From: Sporomusa malonica
Lineage (GTDB): Bacteria > Bacillota > Negativicutes > Sporomusales > Sporomusaceae
Length of the DNA: 64,000 nt
Assembly (NCBI RefSeq): GCF_900176355.1
Contig: NZ_FWXI01000008.1
Span: forward strand, 124,001-188,000
Direction of reading: 5' to 3'
This document shows, one piece after another, positions 1 to 9,359 of the stretch. Position numbers and translations under genes: made by a program. Numbering within the stretch: position 1 is the stretch's first letter; every line of letters starts with the position of its first letter. The notes under the pieces were generated by a model. That model did not search any database, was not told the origin of the DNA, and was given only the letters and a program-made list of their open reading frames with translations.

Positions 1-960
1 CTCTATACCGTCTACCGCCTGTGAACGCTCGTTATGGTCAATTAAAATAATTTGGTCACGCTCTGGCACAATAAGCCGGTCACGGTCAATGAGTCCGACT
101 AACTTACCATTTTGGACAACAGGATAATTGCGGTATCCAGTACGAATAATAATGCTTTTTATATCGGCAACCATATCGTCAGGTTTAAAAGCAGTTACAG
201 CAGGTTTCATGATTTTTCCCACTGGAATGCTTTGGTTGATAAGCCGCCCGCAGGTATAGGTATCATAAGGTGCCCTGATAATATACGTTCCTGCCGCCTG
301 AGCGGCAGTTTCAACCTCTGTTGCCACATCAAAATCACCAGTTACAATCAAGCAAGCGACACCGACCTCAATACAGGTCAGCTGAACATCGGTACGGTTG
401 CCAACCAGAACAATGTCACCAGGTTTAATCACTTTGGCCATGGTTTCGGTACGGGAAGCAGCAATTTTAACGCTGCCAATAATTCTTCTGGATAAATCTC
501 CACCACAAATGAGTGTCCCGTTAAGACACCTAAGAATTCCACCATAGTCAACTCCGGTTTCTCGCAAATCTTGCATTCCCAGTTCATTTACATACCGTTC
601 AGCCAAATCTCCGACAGTGACTATGCCCACTAAATTGCCGTCACTCTCTACAACAGGAATTGATTTTACACTATGCTGTTTGATAAGCTGGCCAAGCTTT
701 CTCAGGGTATTCCAGGGATGAATGGCAACAAGTTTTTCGTGCATAACATCTTTGGCCCGCGGATACATGTCAAGGATAAGCTGGGGCGACTGTACGCCAA
801 AGAAGTCCAGTACATATTTAGTTTCAGCGTTGATTTTTCCGGCACGTGCCGGGATTACATGCTCGCCCAAAGCTTTTTTAAGGTGTGCATAAGCAATTGC
901 GGAACAAATAGAGTCAGTATCAGGATTACGATGGCCAATTACATAGATAGGTTTGGACAA
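1..960 (-). CDS. CBS-DRTGG family II Mn-dependent inorganic pyrophosphatase (3' end off the window)
   Basis: Hydrolyses pyrophosphate to phosphate in the cytoplasm. Translating the reverse strand from a TTG at 960 gives 320 residues that stay open to base 1. The DHH-type motif GHRNPDTDS is at residues 9-17. A first CBS domain lies near 70-125, a DRTGG domain near 130-235 and a second CBS domain near 245-300. The second DHH motif (DHNERSQ) starts near 309, so the catalytic core is split by the regulatory insert, as in nucleotide-regulated CBS-PPases. An AGGAG overlapping the phoU stop sits 9 bases before the TTG, so the two are probably co-transcribed. The C-terminal DHHA2 part lies outside the window. 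Confidence 0.9.
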   Translation of the reverse strand, partial: MSKPIYVIGHRNPDTDSICSAIAYAHLKKALGEHVIPARAGKINAETKYVLDFFGVQSPQLILDMYPRAKDVMHEKLVAIHPWNTLRKLGQLIKQHSVKSIPVVESDGNLVGIVTVGDLAERYVNELGMQDLRETGVDYGGILRCLNGTLICGGDLSRRIIGSVKIAASRTETMAKVIKPGDIVLVGNRTDVQLTCIEVGVACLIVTGDFDVATEVETAAQAAGTYIIRAPYDTYTCGRLINQSIPVGKIMKPAVTAFKPDDMVADIKSIIIRTGYRNYPVVQNGKLVGLIDRDRLIVPERDQIILIDHNERSQAVDGIE

Positions 961-973
961 GCGTTTCTCACTC

Positions 974-1642
974 CTAGGACTTTTTATCTCTCATTCTAAA
1001 ACCGGTAGCAACATAGAATACCCATTCAGCGATATTTGTCGCCCTGTCAGCTACTCTTTCAATATACCGAATAGCCACATTATATTCCAATACAACTTCC
1101 TGATTGTTAGGGTTAGCCATGGCAATATTCAAAATTTCTTTAAGCAATGCCTTATTCAGCTTATTAACAACAGCATCGCGTTCTCTTACCTGGCTGGCCA
1201 AGTCGGCATCATTAGTTTCATATGCTTTAATGGAATCAGCCAGCATACCTGCTGCCATATTACCAAGCTCAATTACCCGTTCTGACAGAGGGTCAAGGGC
1301 GGTTAGATCCAGTCTGGGGAATTTTTTTTGGACTATTTTAGCGATATTGTTGGCATAATCGGCTACCCGCTCAATCTCGTTGGCAATTTTAATGGTTGAC
1401 ACTAAAAATCGTAAATCTACTGCAGCCGGCTGCTGAGTTGCAATTGTGGTAATACATCGATCGTCAATCTCTTTATACATAGAATCGACTTCTTTTTCAT
1501 ATTGCCTTGAACGCATCGCCGACTCCACGTTATTGCCTGCAAAGGAGTTGACTGCTGTGATTACTGATAACGTAGTCTTTTCACCCATTAATTTCACAGC
1601 CTCGCGAATACCCGCAAGTTCTTGCACAAAATTAGCCCTCAT
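974..1642 (-). CDS. phoU: PhoU family phosphate signalling protein
   Basis: A helical cytoplasmic protein of 222 residues with two PhoU repeats (E-R-V-A-D-Y-A-N-N-I near 90, E-R-V-A-D-R-A-T-N-I near 205). PhoU proteins normally couple Pst transport to PhoR signalling and bind metal clusters. No pst or pho genes are adjacent here; the gene is instead followed by the CBS pyrophosphatase, which suggests a phosphate-balance pair. The ATG at 1642 is preferred because GGAG lies 11 bases upstream and the product begins in the usual MRxxFxxEL way; the longer in-frame extension to 1714 looks untranslated. Confidence 0.88.
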   Translation of the reverse strand: MRANFVQELAGIREAVKLMGEKTTLSVITAVNSFAGNNVESAMRSRQYEKEVDSMYKEIDDRCITTIATQQPAAVDLRFLVSTIKIANEIERVADYANNIAKIVQKKFPRLDLTALDPLSERVIELGNMAAGMLADSIKAYETNDADLASQVRERDAVVNKLNKALLKEILNIAMANPNNQEVVLEYNVAIRYIERVADRATNIAEWVFYVATGFRMRDKKS

Positions 1643-1845
1643 CCAACAATCAGCTCCTTCATTATTATGCCAAATATAACCAGCACTAACCGAGTTACTT
1701 ATTCGCCAACACACCTAGTAAACCCTGCTTTAAGCAAAGGAAACGTTTTTCACCCTTTTCCGAGTAACCAGTAATATGTTTCGTTATAATATATACTATA
1801 ATGTATGCTGAATATGAATCTTTACGAAAAAAGAGGTAGCTGCCC

Positions 1846-2799
1846 ATGCGAGTACGGTTTGGTTATGTAGCAATCGCTCTTAACATTGCCGAAGGTTCAC
1901 CAAATAAAACCGTTACAATAAAAACCCTTGAAAAGATTGCTGACCCAGAAGGCCGAATCCACCGTCTGCGCCGGTTAACACGAGAAAACTTAGCCAATAC
2001 ACTTCGTATTCTCAGGTACAATTCAGGCCACGATGTATATGTCTACCGTTTTACCTCTAAAACAGTGCCACTGGCGACTCACCCTGTCACTGCTGACTGG
2101 AACTACATCGAAGAGTTTGCTGACGAGTGGCGGGAAATTGGTGATTATATTAAAAGTCGTAATATGCGGGTAAGCGCGCATCCTGATCATTATACACTAT
2201 TAAATAGCCCCAAAGAAGAAATTCTAACAGCATCAATTAATGATCTTGACTATCATGTTAAGATGTTGGAAGCTATGGGCCTGCCGCCTGCTCCGCAGTT
2301 GGTAATCCATGTCGGCGGGCTGTACAAAGCGAAAGAAGCCTCGCTTGATCGATTTATTGCCCGGTTTAACCAATTGCCTGACCGTATCCGCCTGCGACTC
2401 ATGGTCGAAAATGATGATAAAGTATACACGGCTGCCGATGTTCTCGACCTTTGCCAAAAAATCGGCAGCCCTATGGTGCTTGATATTCACCACCATACCT
2501 GCATAAATAGCGGAGAAAGCCTGGCTAACCTGTGGCCTGACATTATCAGAACCTGGGCTGGGGTTACGCCTAAAATCCATGTATCGAGTCCAAGAGATGA
2601 TAAAGATAGCCGTAGTCATGCCGATAATGTAAAACTGTCTGATTTCCTGCCTTTCCTGACTATGGCCAAAGAAGTCGGTCAGGATTTTGATGTTATGATT
2701 GAAGCCAAAAATAAAGACCAGGCATTGTTCAAACTCATGGACGAGCTTGAGCAAACACCTGGTATTAAACGCGTGGAACAAGCTGTTATTGAACTATAA
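1846..2799 (+). CDS. uvsE: UV damage endonuclease UvsE
   Basis: 317 residues of the UVDE TIM-barrel family, which nicks DNA 5' of UV photoproducts in an alternative excision repair route common in spore-formers. Visible landmarks are the N-terminal RFGYVA strand and metal-ligand segments around SAHPDH, VIHVGG, VENDD, DIHHHT and EAKNKD, in the usual order. GAGG lies 10 bases before the ATG. The gene is alone on the plus strand between two minus-strand units. AT-rich TATAAT-like boxes around 1785-1805 probably form its promoter. Confidence 0.92.
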   Translation: MRVRFGYVAIALNIAEGSPNKTVTIKTLEKIADPEGRIHRLRRLTRENLANTLRILRYNSGHDVYVYRFTSKTVPLATHPVTADWNYIEEFADEWREIGDYIKSRNMRVSAHPDHYTLLNSPKEEILTASINDLDYHVKMLEAMGLPPAPQLVIHVGGLYKAKEASLDRFIARFNQLPDRIRLRLMVENDDKVYTAADVLDLCQKIGSPMVLDIHHHTCINSGESLANLWPDIIRTWAGVTPKIHVSSPRDDKDSRSHADNVKLSDFLPFLTMAKEVGQDFDVMIEAKNKDQALFKLMDELEQTPGIKRVEQAVIEL

Positions 2800-2805
2800 C
2801 ACTCA

Positions 2806-3894
2806 TTATACAAGCTGAACCTCATCAGGGCTAAAAGCCACTTCGACGTTACTGCCTGAAGTTAAGGTTAATATCTGTTCACGGGGTGCTCTTACTGTCA
2901 GGGACAAGCCTCTAGCCTCAACTCTAATTTTGTAAGCCCCAATACCTGGAGTAATTCCAGCTACAGTTCCGCAGACAGTCACCATCGGCAATTGCCTAAG
3001 GGCCGAACCTTCATTAAGGATATAAATTGCATCACCAGGCAGACAACAAGCATTTGCCTTAGTATATAAGGAGTGGTTTTGACTAGTAGCACTGTTGCGT
3101 TTAAAGGCAAGGCCGCCAGGCAAATGAAAAATTGCTTCCTGACCGCTGACTTCTACCTGACAGGGCAGAATATTGTCCATATCAACTAAAACAGCCACTT
3201 CGCGGCTGGCTGGGCGACGAAGGACAACTTCTGGGCAGTCGTCCTGAATGATGCGGCCATCGGCTAAAACCACTACCCTGTCGGCGAAATACAGCACATC
3301 ATTAAAATTGTGACTGATAAGCAGAACTGTCAGTTGATTTAGCGTAGCCACCTGTTTCAAATCAGTCAAGATGGCCGTACGCGACGCAGTATCAAGAGCT
3401 GCAAACGGTTCATCTAAGAGCAGCAGTTGGGGGCGATATACAAGCGCTCGCGCCAACCCCACCCGCTGTGCCTCACCGCCTGACAACTGTTTAGCCTGGC
3501 GGTCAGCTAAATGGTGGCACTGAAAAGTCTTGAGCACTGCCATTACCTGTTCTGTAATCTGTGCTTGCGGGTAGCTGCGGAATTTGAGCGGCAGCGCCAC
3601 ATTATCATACACCGTACCATCAACAAGCAAAGTTTCCTGAAACATCATTGAGCTCAGGCGGCGGGCATTTTCTTGCCCGCCTTTAGCAACATCCTGACCA
3701 AACAGAGTAAGCAAGCCTTGCTGATACGGCAGCAGCATATTTAGCACCTGCAAAAGCGTACTCTTGCCCGCACCATTAGCACCCGATACTGCTATGAGCT
3801 CCCCTGACGCTACTGCCAATTGTTCAATATCTAAGGTTAACTGGTTATTACGATATACTTTGACTCCAGACAGTTCTATAATTTTTTTTTCCAT
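2806..3894 (-). CDS. tupC: Tungstate ABC transporter ATP-binding protein TupC
   Basis: ATPase of a tungstate importer. Walker A GANGAGKST is near residue 38, the signature LSGGE near 136 and Walker B LLLLDEP near 158. About 130 C-terminal residues look like a regulatory TOBE/Mop-type extension that could sense the bound oxyanion. The start is set at 3894, where GGAGGGACT precedes ATG; an alternative ATG at 3915 overlaps the tupB stop but has no clear ribosome site. It is the last gene of tupABC, and its end is only 6 bases from the convergent uvsE stop. Confidence 0.86.
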   Translation of the reverse strand: MEKKIIELSGVKVYRNNQLTLDIEQLAVASGELIAVSGANGAGKSTLLQVLNMLLPYQQGLLTLFGQDVAKGGQENARRLSSMMFQETLLVDGTVYDNVALPLKFRSYPQAQITEQVMAVLKTFQCHHLADRQAKQLSGGEAQRVGLARALVYRPQLLLLDEPFAALDTASRTAILTDLKQVATLNQLTVLLISHNFNDVLYFADRVVVLADGRIIQDDCPEVVLRRPASREVAVLVDMDNILPCQVEVSGQEAIFHLPGGLAFKRNSATSQNHSLYTKANACCLPGDAIYILNEGSALRQLPMVTVCGTVAGITPGIGAYKIRVEARGLSLTVRAPREQILTLTSGSNVEVAFSPDEVQLV

Positions 3895-3911
3895 AGTCCC
3901 TCCGCGTGCAC

Positions 3912-4571
3912 TCATTTCGCCGTCCGGTTCTGCAAATAGGTTAAGGCGGCAACAATGCTATATGCGACTACTAACAGGACAAAACTGAGTGCCAAGGCGG
4001 TATCATAGTTGCCCTTACCCACTTCCATAACAGTGGCGGTTGTTAATACCCTGGTTTGACCCTTGATATTACCGCCTACCATCATGGATGCGCCTACCTC
4101 TGATACTACACCGCCAAAACCAGCCATTACCGCAGCTAACAACCCCAACCGTGCTTCGCGAATAAGCAGCCGGTGGGCTTGCCATTTTGAAGCCCCCAAC
4201 GATAAAAGCTGAAGCCGCAGCTTAGGATTCAAACTGCTTATGGCAGCAAACGATAAACCGGCTATAATTGGACTGGCAATAACAGATTGAGCAATGATCA
4301 TAGCCCACGGAGTATACATAATCCCTAATATCCCCAGGGGTCCATACCGCCATAGCATTAGACTCACAACCAAGCCAACAACAACAGGCGGCAGACCCAT
4401 TCCGAAGTTAACTATACTAACGATAATCTTTTTTCCAGGAAACTCATGGAGAGCCAACCATAAACCAAGTGGAATCCCCAAAATGACACTTATTAGAGTA
4501 GCCAGTCCTGACACCTTAATCGTCAGCCATGTAACTGCCAGTATTTCAGGGTCGCACCAAATAGTATCCAT
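3912..4571 (-). CDS. tupB: Tungstate ABC transporter permease TupB
   Basis: 219-residue inner-membrane permease with about five or six hydrophobic segments. The cytoplasmic EAA-type loop near residues 150-170 (EVGASMMVGGNIKGQT) matches TupB/ModB-like permeases. The position between a TTTSTQDSG-type binding protein and a TOBE-bearing ATPase favours tungstate over molybdate. AGGATAAGTT precedes the ATG, and the stop overlaps the possible longer tupC start, so translation is probably coupled. Confidence 0.9.
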   Translation of the reverse strand: MDTIWCDPEILAVTWLTIKVSGLATLISVILGIPLGLWLALHEFPGKKIIVSIVNFGMGLPPVVVGLVVSLMLWRYGPLGILGIMYTPWAMIIAQSVIASPIIAGLSFAAISSLNPKLRLQLLSLGASKWQAHRLLIREARLGLLAAVMAGFGGVVSEVGASMMVGGNIKGQTRVLTTATVMEVGKGNYDTALALSFVLLVVAYSIVAALTYLQNRTAK

Positions 4572-4602
4572 AACTTATCCTGTCCCTTTTTATGAATAGA
4601 GA

Positions 4603-5478
4603 TTATAGCCCGAAATCTTTCTCGGTCTTGCCGCCGTCAGCAGTAAACAGCGCCTGGCCATACTTGTCTTTGCCAAAGGCAGCAATCAGAGCCTGACCTT
4701 CACTTGACAGCAAATAGTCGGCAAACGCCTTGGCTCCTTCTTTATTTACTTTATTAAACTTCTCCGGGTTTACTTCCATCACATGGTAAATATTAAGGAG
4801 TTTGGCATCACCTTCGACCAATACTTTTAACGAAATATTTTTTGCTTGTGCCAAATAGGTAGCCCGGTCGGCCATTGTATAGCCTTTTTTCTCATCCGCG
4901 ATTTTTAACGTTTGTCCCATACCAGCTCCGGCTTCTTGGTACCAGGAGTTGCCTTGTGGTTTAATTCCAGTGGCTTTCCATAAATTTTGCTCCAATTTAT
5001 GGGTACCAGAATCATCGCCGCGTGATATGAAGGAGGCTTTAGCCCCACTGATTGCCTTCAGCGAATCTACAACACTCTTGCCTTTGATTTGGGCCGAATC
5101 TTCAGCCGGGCCAACAAGCACAAAGTCGTTGTGCATGACCATGCGCCGGTTAATGGCAGCCCCAGAAGCAACTACTTTTTTCTCAGCATCAGGCGCATGA
5201 ACTAACAGCACGTCAGCCTCACCTTTTTCCCCCATAGCTAACGCCTGGCCGGTACCAACAGAAATGGTTTTGATTTTATAGCCTGTTTTCTTTTCGAAGG
5301 CTGGAATGACAACATCCAACAAACCACTGTCTTGAGTGCTGGTTGTTGTAGCCAAAATCACTTCAGGTTTAGCTGGGGTCGGCACCGCTGATTCTGGCGC
5401 TTTTTGGCAAGCCGTTAGAATGAATGACATAAGAATGACCAACATAAACACAGCCACTTTCATTACTTTTCTTAGCAT
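4603..5478 (-). CDS. tupA: Tungstate-binding lipoprotein TupA
   Basis: Extracytoplasmic solute-binding protein of 291 residues. A basic N-terminus and hydrophobic core end in the lipobox LTAC (Cys24), so the mature protein is lipid-anchored. The TTTSTQDSGLL segment near residues 44-54 is the hallmark of the TupA/WtpA-like tungstate-binding family; molybdate ModA proteins lack this form. First gene of tupABC, with GAGGTGTCACT before ATG. A structured leader with terminator (5566-5696) lies between it and mog, suggesting attenuation control by tungsten or cofactor. Confidence 0.9.
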   Translation of the reverse strand: MLRKVMKVAVFMLVILMSFILTACQKAPESAVPTPAKPEVILATTTSTQDSGLLDVVIPAFEKKTGYKIKTISVGTGQALAMGEKGEADVLLVHAPDAEKKVVASGAAINRRMVMHNDFVLVGPAEDSAQIKGKSVVDSLKAISGAKASFISRGDDSGTHKLEQNLWKATGIKPQGNSWYQEAGAGMGQTLKIADEKKGYTMADRATYLAQAKNISLKVLVEGDAKLLNIYHVMEVNPEKFNKVNKEGAKAFADYLLSSEGQALIAAFGKDKYGQALFTADGGKTEKDFGL

Positions 5479-5565
5479 AGTGACACCTCATTCTTTTAAT
5501 TAAGTTTTTTTCCAGGAACCCCCATACCGCTGCTCGAATTCCCTCCCTCTACATACCCATATAGA

Positions 5566-5696
5566 AAAACCGGCATTGCGAAGAAACTTAGCAATGCCGG
5601 TTTTTTACCGGTATTAATTTCTTCTTTTCGCAATGGAAGGTACTCCAGTTTCCCGAAGTACCTAACGGTCAGCAGTCATAGCCTTGGCTTTAGACC
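5566..5696 (-). promoter_or_regulatory. Structured leader of tupA with intrinsic terminator (candidate riboswitch)
   Basis: Read on the minus strand: a stem GGTC/GACC (5693-5696 with 5667-5670) enclosing AGCC/GGCT, a short linker, a perfect 7-bp hairpin AGGTACT/AGTACCT (5657-5663 with 5638-5644), the tail CCATTGCGAAAAG (about 5623-5636), then a 9-10 bp GC hairpin followed by T5 (5571-5600). The 9-base tail segment CATTGCGAA (5627-5635) is exactly complementary to TTCGCAATG in the terminator (5574-5582), so terminator and an alternative pairing exclude each other. The same plan precedes aor1 and aor2. The hairpin could also serve as the end of the cofactor operon. Confidence 0.6.
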
Positions 5697-5733
5697 TACA
5701 GACTCGAAGATTTATATGCAATTATTCAATAGG

Positions 5734-6228
5734 TTACGGCCTGGCGCATTCGCTGGCTTCACCTTTCATAATTTCCAGGCCATGCTCCAGGGCCGGGAGT
5801 ATAAACTCCAGGCATTCCCGGACTCCTTTGGGACTTCCTGGCAAATTAATAATGAGTGTGCGTCCGCGCAAACCAGCAGCCGCCCTCGACAGCATGGCGC
5901 GCGAGGTTTTTTCCAAAGACTTGGCACGCATAACCTCAGGAATACCTGGCACATGTCTGTCAATCACTTCTAAGGTAGCCTCAGGCGTTACATCACGCGG
6001 CCCAAAACCAGTGCCACCGGTTGTCAGAATCAGATCAATCTTCAGGTTGTCTGCCATATCAATCATTGTTTGGCTAAGTGCCTGGCGCTCATCAGGAACA
6101 ATTACATAATGCTTGACCTCGCCAAGCTCTGCTAACATTTCGGCAATGACCTTCCCGCTCAAGTCCTCACGTTCGCCACGCGAACCTTTGTCACTTGCGG
6201 TAATAATCCCAATGCTAAACACTTTCAA
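5734..6228 (-). CDS. mog: Molybdopterin adenylyltransferase (MogA/MoaB family)
   Basis: 164 residues. The family activates molybdopterin by adenylation before metal insertion by MoeA. The TTGGTGFGPRDVTPEA segment near residues 69-84 is the MPT-binding signature, and the INLPGSPKG strand-turn near 127 is also typical. It overlaps the MOSC gene by 14 bases and is the last gene of the cofactor operon that starts at 10848. Function in tungsten rather than molybdenum cofactor is inferred from the surrounding tup and aor genes. Confidence 0.9.
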   Translation of the reverse strand: MKVFSIGIITASDKGSRGEREDLSGKVIAEMLAELGEVKHYVIVPDERQALSQTMIDMADNLKIDLILTTGGTGFGPRDVTPEATLEVIDRHVPGIPEVMRAKSLEKTSRAMLSRAAAGLRGRTLIINLPGSPKGVRECLEFILPALEHGLEIMKGEASECARP

Positions 6229-6655
6229 TCACCTCAATTGTATCGCCATTAGCCACCAAGCCACCAGTGATTACAATGGCAAATATACCTTCCTTCGGCA
6301 TAACGCAGTCGCCAGCCTGATAGTAGATATTGCAGCGGGTGTGACACTCTTTGCCGATTTGACTGACCTCCATCAGTACATCCCCAATCTTGAGCTTAGT
6401 ACCGATTGGCAGGACCGGCAGATTAAGCCCCTCGGTAGTAATGTTCTCGGCAAAATCTCCTGGATGGACATCTAGTCCCATTTTGCGCATTTTTTCGATG
6501 CTTTCTAGGGCCAGCAAGCTTACCTGACGGTGTTTAAACCCAGCATGAGCATCGCCTTCAAGACCAAGTCCAACTAAAAGATTTGCCTTTCCCACGTTTT
6601 TTTTGCGTTCACCCTTATTCTTACTGGTACAAACAGCTATAATCTTTCCTTGCAT
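6215..6655 (-). CDS. MOSC domain protein
   Basis: 146 residues forming a single MOSC domain (beta-strand rich), with the conserved Cys in the ECHTRCNIYY segment near residues 103-112. MOSC domains occur in Moco sulfurases and in small stand-alone proteins placed next to mog/moaC, and are thought to carry sulfur or handle the finished cofactor. It lies 3 bases after moaC and overlaps mog by 14 bases, so it belongs to the operon. The exact reaction cannot be told from sequence. Confidence 0.88.
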   Translation of the reverse strand: MQGKIIAVCTSKNKGERKKNVGKANLLVGLGLEGDAHAGFKHRQVSLLALESIEKMRKMGLDVHPGDFAENITTEGLNLPVLPIGTKLKIGDVLMEVSQIGKECHTRCNIYYQAGDCVMPKEGIFAIVITGGLVANGDTIEVIESV

Positions 6656-6658
6656 AGG

Positions 6659-7135
6659 TTATTCCTCCCGTATATAGTCGCCGCTCTTGCCGCCTGACTT
6701 AGCTCGTAGGCGGACATATTCGATTGTCATGCCTTTGTCTACAGCTTTACACATATCATAAATTGTCAACGCCGCCACTGATACAGCCGTTAAAGCTTCC
6801 ATTTCCACCCCAGTCTTACCGGTGGTTTTGACCACAGCCCGAATTTCAACGGCATTGGCAATGTCATCAATAGCAAATTCAAGATTAACGCCTGTCAAAA
6901 GGAGCGGATGGCACATAGGAATCAGATCCCAGGTCCGCTTGGCGCCCATTACCCCAGCCACCTGGGCTACACCTAAGACATCGCCTTTACCCATAGCTCC
7001 CTGTTTCACCAGGCTAAGAGTAGACTGCTTCATGGTAATCCGTCCTTCGGCTACAGCCTCACGCTTGGTTTCATCTTTCACAGTTACGTCAACCATGCGT
7101 GCCTTGCCTGAGTTATTAAAGTGTGTAAGTTCCAT
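6659..7135 (-). CDS. moaC: Cyclic pyranopterin monophosphate synthase MoaC
   Basis: Converts the MoaA product to cPMP, the second half of the first cofactor step. 158 residues, normal length. The MCHPLLLTG segment near residue 74 and the [18 protein letters not shown] helix near 107-124 are MoaC hallmarks, and the C-terminal GKSGDY is conserved. Its partner moaA is not in this operon but sits 14 kb away at 20760. It is 31 bases downstream of moaD. Confidence 0.95.
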   Translation of the reverse strand: MELTHFNNSGKARMVDVTVKDETKREAVAEGRITMKQSTLSLVKQGAMGKGDVLGVAQVAGVMGAKRTWDLIPMCHPLLLTGVNLEFAIDDIANAVEIRAVVKTTGKTGVEMEALTAVSVAALTIYDMCKAVDKGMTIEYVRLRAKSGGKSGDYIREE

Positions 7136-7166
7136 TAGTGTGTCTGAACTCCTTCCGTTAGCTTCT

Positions 7167-7412
7167 TTAACCCCCGCCTACCGGCGGGAATAAACCTACC
7201 CGATCGCCGCTCTTTAGTGCCTGGCCAGGCTGAGCCTGTACGCCATTCACCATAATAATCTTAATCTCATCAGGATTAAGAGGAAGCCTAGCAATAAGCT
7301 CATCAATCGTACTACCCTCCGCGGCTTCCATTGACAGCACACCGCCTGGCTTATCAGGAAAATAATTGCGAAGTGTAGCAAACAGCCGAACCTCTAACAC
7401 CATGCTGATCAC
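7167..7412 (-). CDS. moaD: MoaD/ThiS-type sulfur carrier protein
   Basis: 81 residues with a beta-grasp fold pattern ([12 protein letters not shown] near the N-terminus) and a C-terminal PPVGGG. The terminal Gly-Gly is the site of adenylation and thiocarboxylate formation, used by MPT synthase. No moaE is present in the window, so the large MPT synthase subunit must be elsewhere. The start overlaps the upstream moeA-PBP stop by 4 bases (ATGA); an ATG three codons later (7403) is an alternative. Confidence 0.85.
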   Translation of the reverse strand: MISMVLEVRLFATLRNYFPDKPGGVLSMEAAEGSTIDELIARLPLNPDEIKIIMVNGVQAQPGQALKSGDRVGLFPPVGGG

Positions 7413-9358
7413 TCTCCTAGTTCCTTGTTAATTGCAAGTATTGTGCCTGCTTCTGATAAATCGTACCCACCCAGCCGCTCAACTTCCTGGCGGAATTCAG
7501 GCGATTTCAGGATACTAACTATCATGTCAGCCATTAAATCCCCAGGCGGGAAATTCAAAATAATATCATAACACTCGTGTGATATCGGGATAAACTCGAG
7601 CCCCAATGCCATCGCCGCCGCCCTGATACCCATACCGGTATCAGCTGCACCGGCAGTAATGGTGGCAGCGACTGCCATATGGGTGCTGACTTCTTTTTCG
7701 TAGCCGTCAATCGTGCTGCAAGCCACGCCCTGTTTAGGCAGCAAATAATCCAACAGCATCCTGGTTCCTGAACCGCGCTGCCGATTTACATAGGCAATGT
7801 CTTCCCTGATTAAATCACTTAAGCCTTTAATATTCTTTGGATTGCCAGGCAAGACCATCAGGCCCTGATCACGCCGGGCCAGCCGCACCAATTGCCAGTT
7901 TATGTTAGCCAAATATTTGTTCACAAAGGAAATATTGTATTCTCCTGTTTTGTCGTCAAGCAGGTGAATACCGGCAATATGGGCCTCTCCATTCTTTATC
8001 GCCATAATGCCGCCCATGCTACCAACATTAGCGGCTGTAAGCAGCATGTTGGTCTGACGTTTTAGGAATACCCCCAGAATATCCAGGGCCAAATCATGGC
8101 TGCCGACAGCTAGCAATGTATTTAGCTGCTGTTGACTAAACAGTTTTACCTTGACCTCGGCACCAGCCGCCAGGCCTGGACTGTTTTCACCGACAGAGAT
8201 AACACCTTGGGCTTTAATAAGTGATGATATGATTCCCGCCCCGCGGCTAAGCGGTGCAGCTACTGTTTTCCCTTGGATTGAGGCGACAGACACGCGCACA
8301 AATTCCTCTACACCTACATGCGAATAGAGCTGGCGGGCTAACACTGCCGGAACTTCCTGCAGTTGTGGTTTAGGAAGCCTTTGCCGCTGGTACAGCACAT
8401 CTCTGACAAACAGTTCAGCAGTCAACATGGCTGAGACTGGGTATCCAGGCAGACCGATAACCGGCTTGCCGTTACAGAGTGCCAGCACCACCGGTTTTCC
8501 AGGCTTAATGGCCACTCCGTGCACCAATACCTCGCCAAGCTCAGACAAAATTCGTGAAGTAAAATCCTCAGTACCTGCTGAAGTTCCGGCGTTTGTAATA
8601 ACCATGTCACTTGTTTCAAGACTTTTGGCAACTGCTTGTTTTATCTGTTCATAATTATCTGGCACAATCTCGTGGCGTACCGGTTCACCACCCCAGGTAG
8701 ATACTGCCGCACACAGCATATGGGAGTTAACATCAAGGATGGCTCCTGGTTTCAGATCCTGTGACCGTGCCACAAGTTCGGTGCCGGTCGGGATAACAGT
8801 AACTTTAGGCTTAGCTACAACGTCAATTGTTTCAAGCCCGGCAGCTAATAAAGCCGCAATATCTGGTGGCGTAACCAACTGATGTTCAGGTAATACCATC
8901 TCATTGGCGACAATATCTTCACCAATAATGCGGACATGCTGCCAGGGTGTGGCAGCAGCAATGATCTCAGCAGAATTTCCGTCAATATGTACATCTTCAA
9001 TCATAATGACCGAATTTGTTCCAGCAGGCATTAAATCGCCGGTATCAACGATATAACAGCTGCCAGGAACAAAGGGCTCATTATTTTTCAACAAAGTTAA
9101 CCGTACCGGATTGGTCTCGGCTGCGCCAAAGGAATCCTGAGCCCGCACGGCAATTCCGTCCATGGCTGACCCGTTATAATGGGGTACTGATTGTTTGGCA
9201 TAGGTACAGCCAGCAGTGACCCGTCCCAACGCCTGTCCAATCAGCAGTGTTTCAACAGGCAGACTGGAAAAATAGCCTGCAGCTATTAGCCTGCTCTGCC
9301 ACAACTCCCCGGTTCTTTCCCTAGGTAAACATTCCAGGTATGCCTTTCCCTTATGCAT
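7409..9358 (-). CDS. moeA: MoeA-type molybdopterin molybdotransferase fused to a periplasmic-binding-protein-like domain
   Basis: 649 residues. The first ~405 are a full MoeA: PTGTELV near 190, GTSAGTEDFT near 258 and GLPGYPVSAM near 303. Residues ~410-649 match the PBP-like domain often fused to MoeA in clostridia and archaea (LLAVGSHDLALDILGVFL, later GSGTRMLLDYLL). MoeA inserts the metal oxyanion into adenylated MPT; the extra domain may bind molybdate, tungstate or a pterin. A second stand-alone moeA lies one base upstream, so metal selectivity (Mo versus W) could be divided between them. Confidence 0.9.
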   Translation of the reverse strand: MHKGKAYLECLPRERTGELWQSRLIAAGYFSSLPVETLLIGQALGRVTAGCTYAKQSVPHYNGSAMDGIAVRAQDSFGAAETNPVRLTLLKNNEPFVPGSCYIVDTGDLMPAGTNSVIMIEDVHIDGNSAEIIAAATPWQHVRIIGEDIVANEMVLPEHQLVTPPDIAALLAAGLETIDVVAKPKVTVIPTGTELVARSQDLKPGAILDVNSHMLCAAVSTWGGEPVRHEIVPDNYEQIKQAVAKSLETSDMVITNAGTSAGTEDFTSRILSELGEVLVHGVAIKPGKPVVLALCNGKPVIGLPGYPVSAMLTAELFVRDVLYQRQRLPKPQLQEVPAVLARQLYSHVGVEEFVRVSVASIQGKTVAAPLSRGAGIISSLIKAQGVISVGENSPGLAAGAEVKVKLFSQQQLNTLLAVGSHDLALDILGVFLKRQTNMLLTAANVGSMGGIMAIKNGEAHIAGIHLLDDKTGEYNISFVNKYLANINWQLVRLARRDQGLMVLPGNPKNIKGLSDLIREDIAYVNRQRGSGTRMLLDYLLPKQGVACSTIDGYEKEVSTHMAVAATITAGAADTGMGIRAAAMALGLEFIPISHECYDIILNFPPGDLMADMIVSILKSPEFRQEVERLGGYDLSEAGTILAINKELGE

Positions 9359-9359
9359 G

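Noticed and set aside
2233-2781. 182-residue minus-strand frame inside uvsE
   Set aside because: It lies fully antisense to a clear UvsE gene and has no family resemblance.
5638-5663. Resemblance of GGTACTTCGGGAAACTGG to 5S rRNA helix IV
   Set aside because: Only a short stretch matches, no other 5S helices are present, and the hairpin fits the tupA leader plan.
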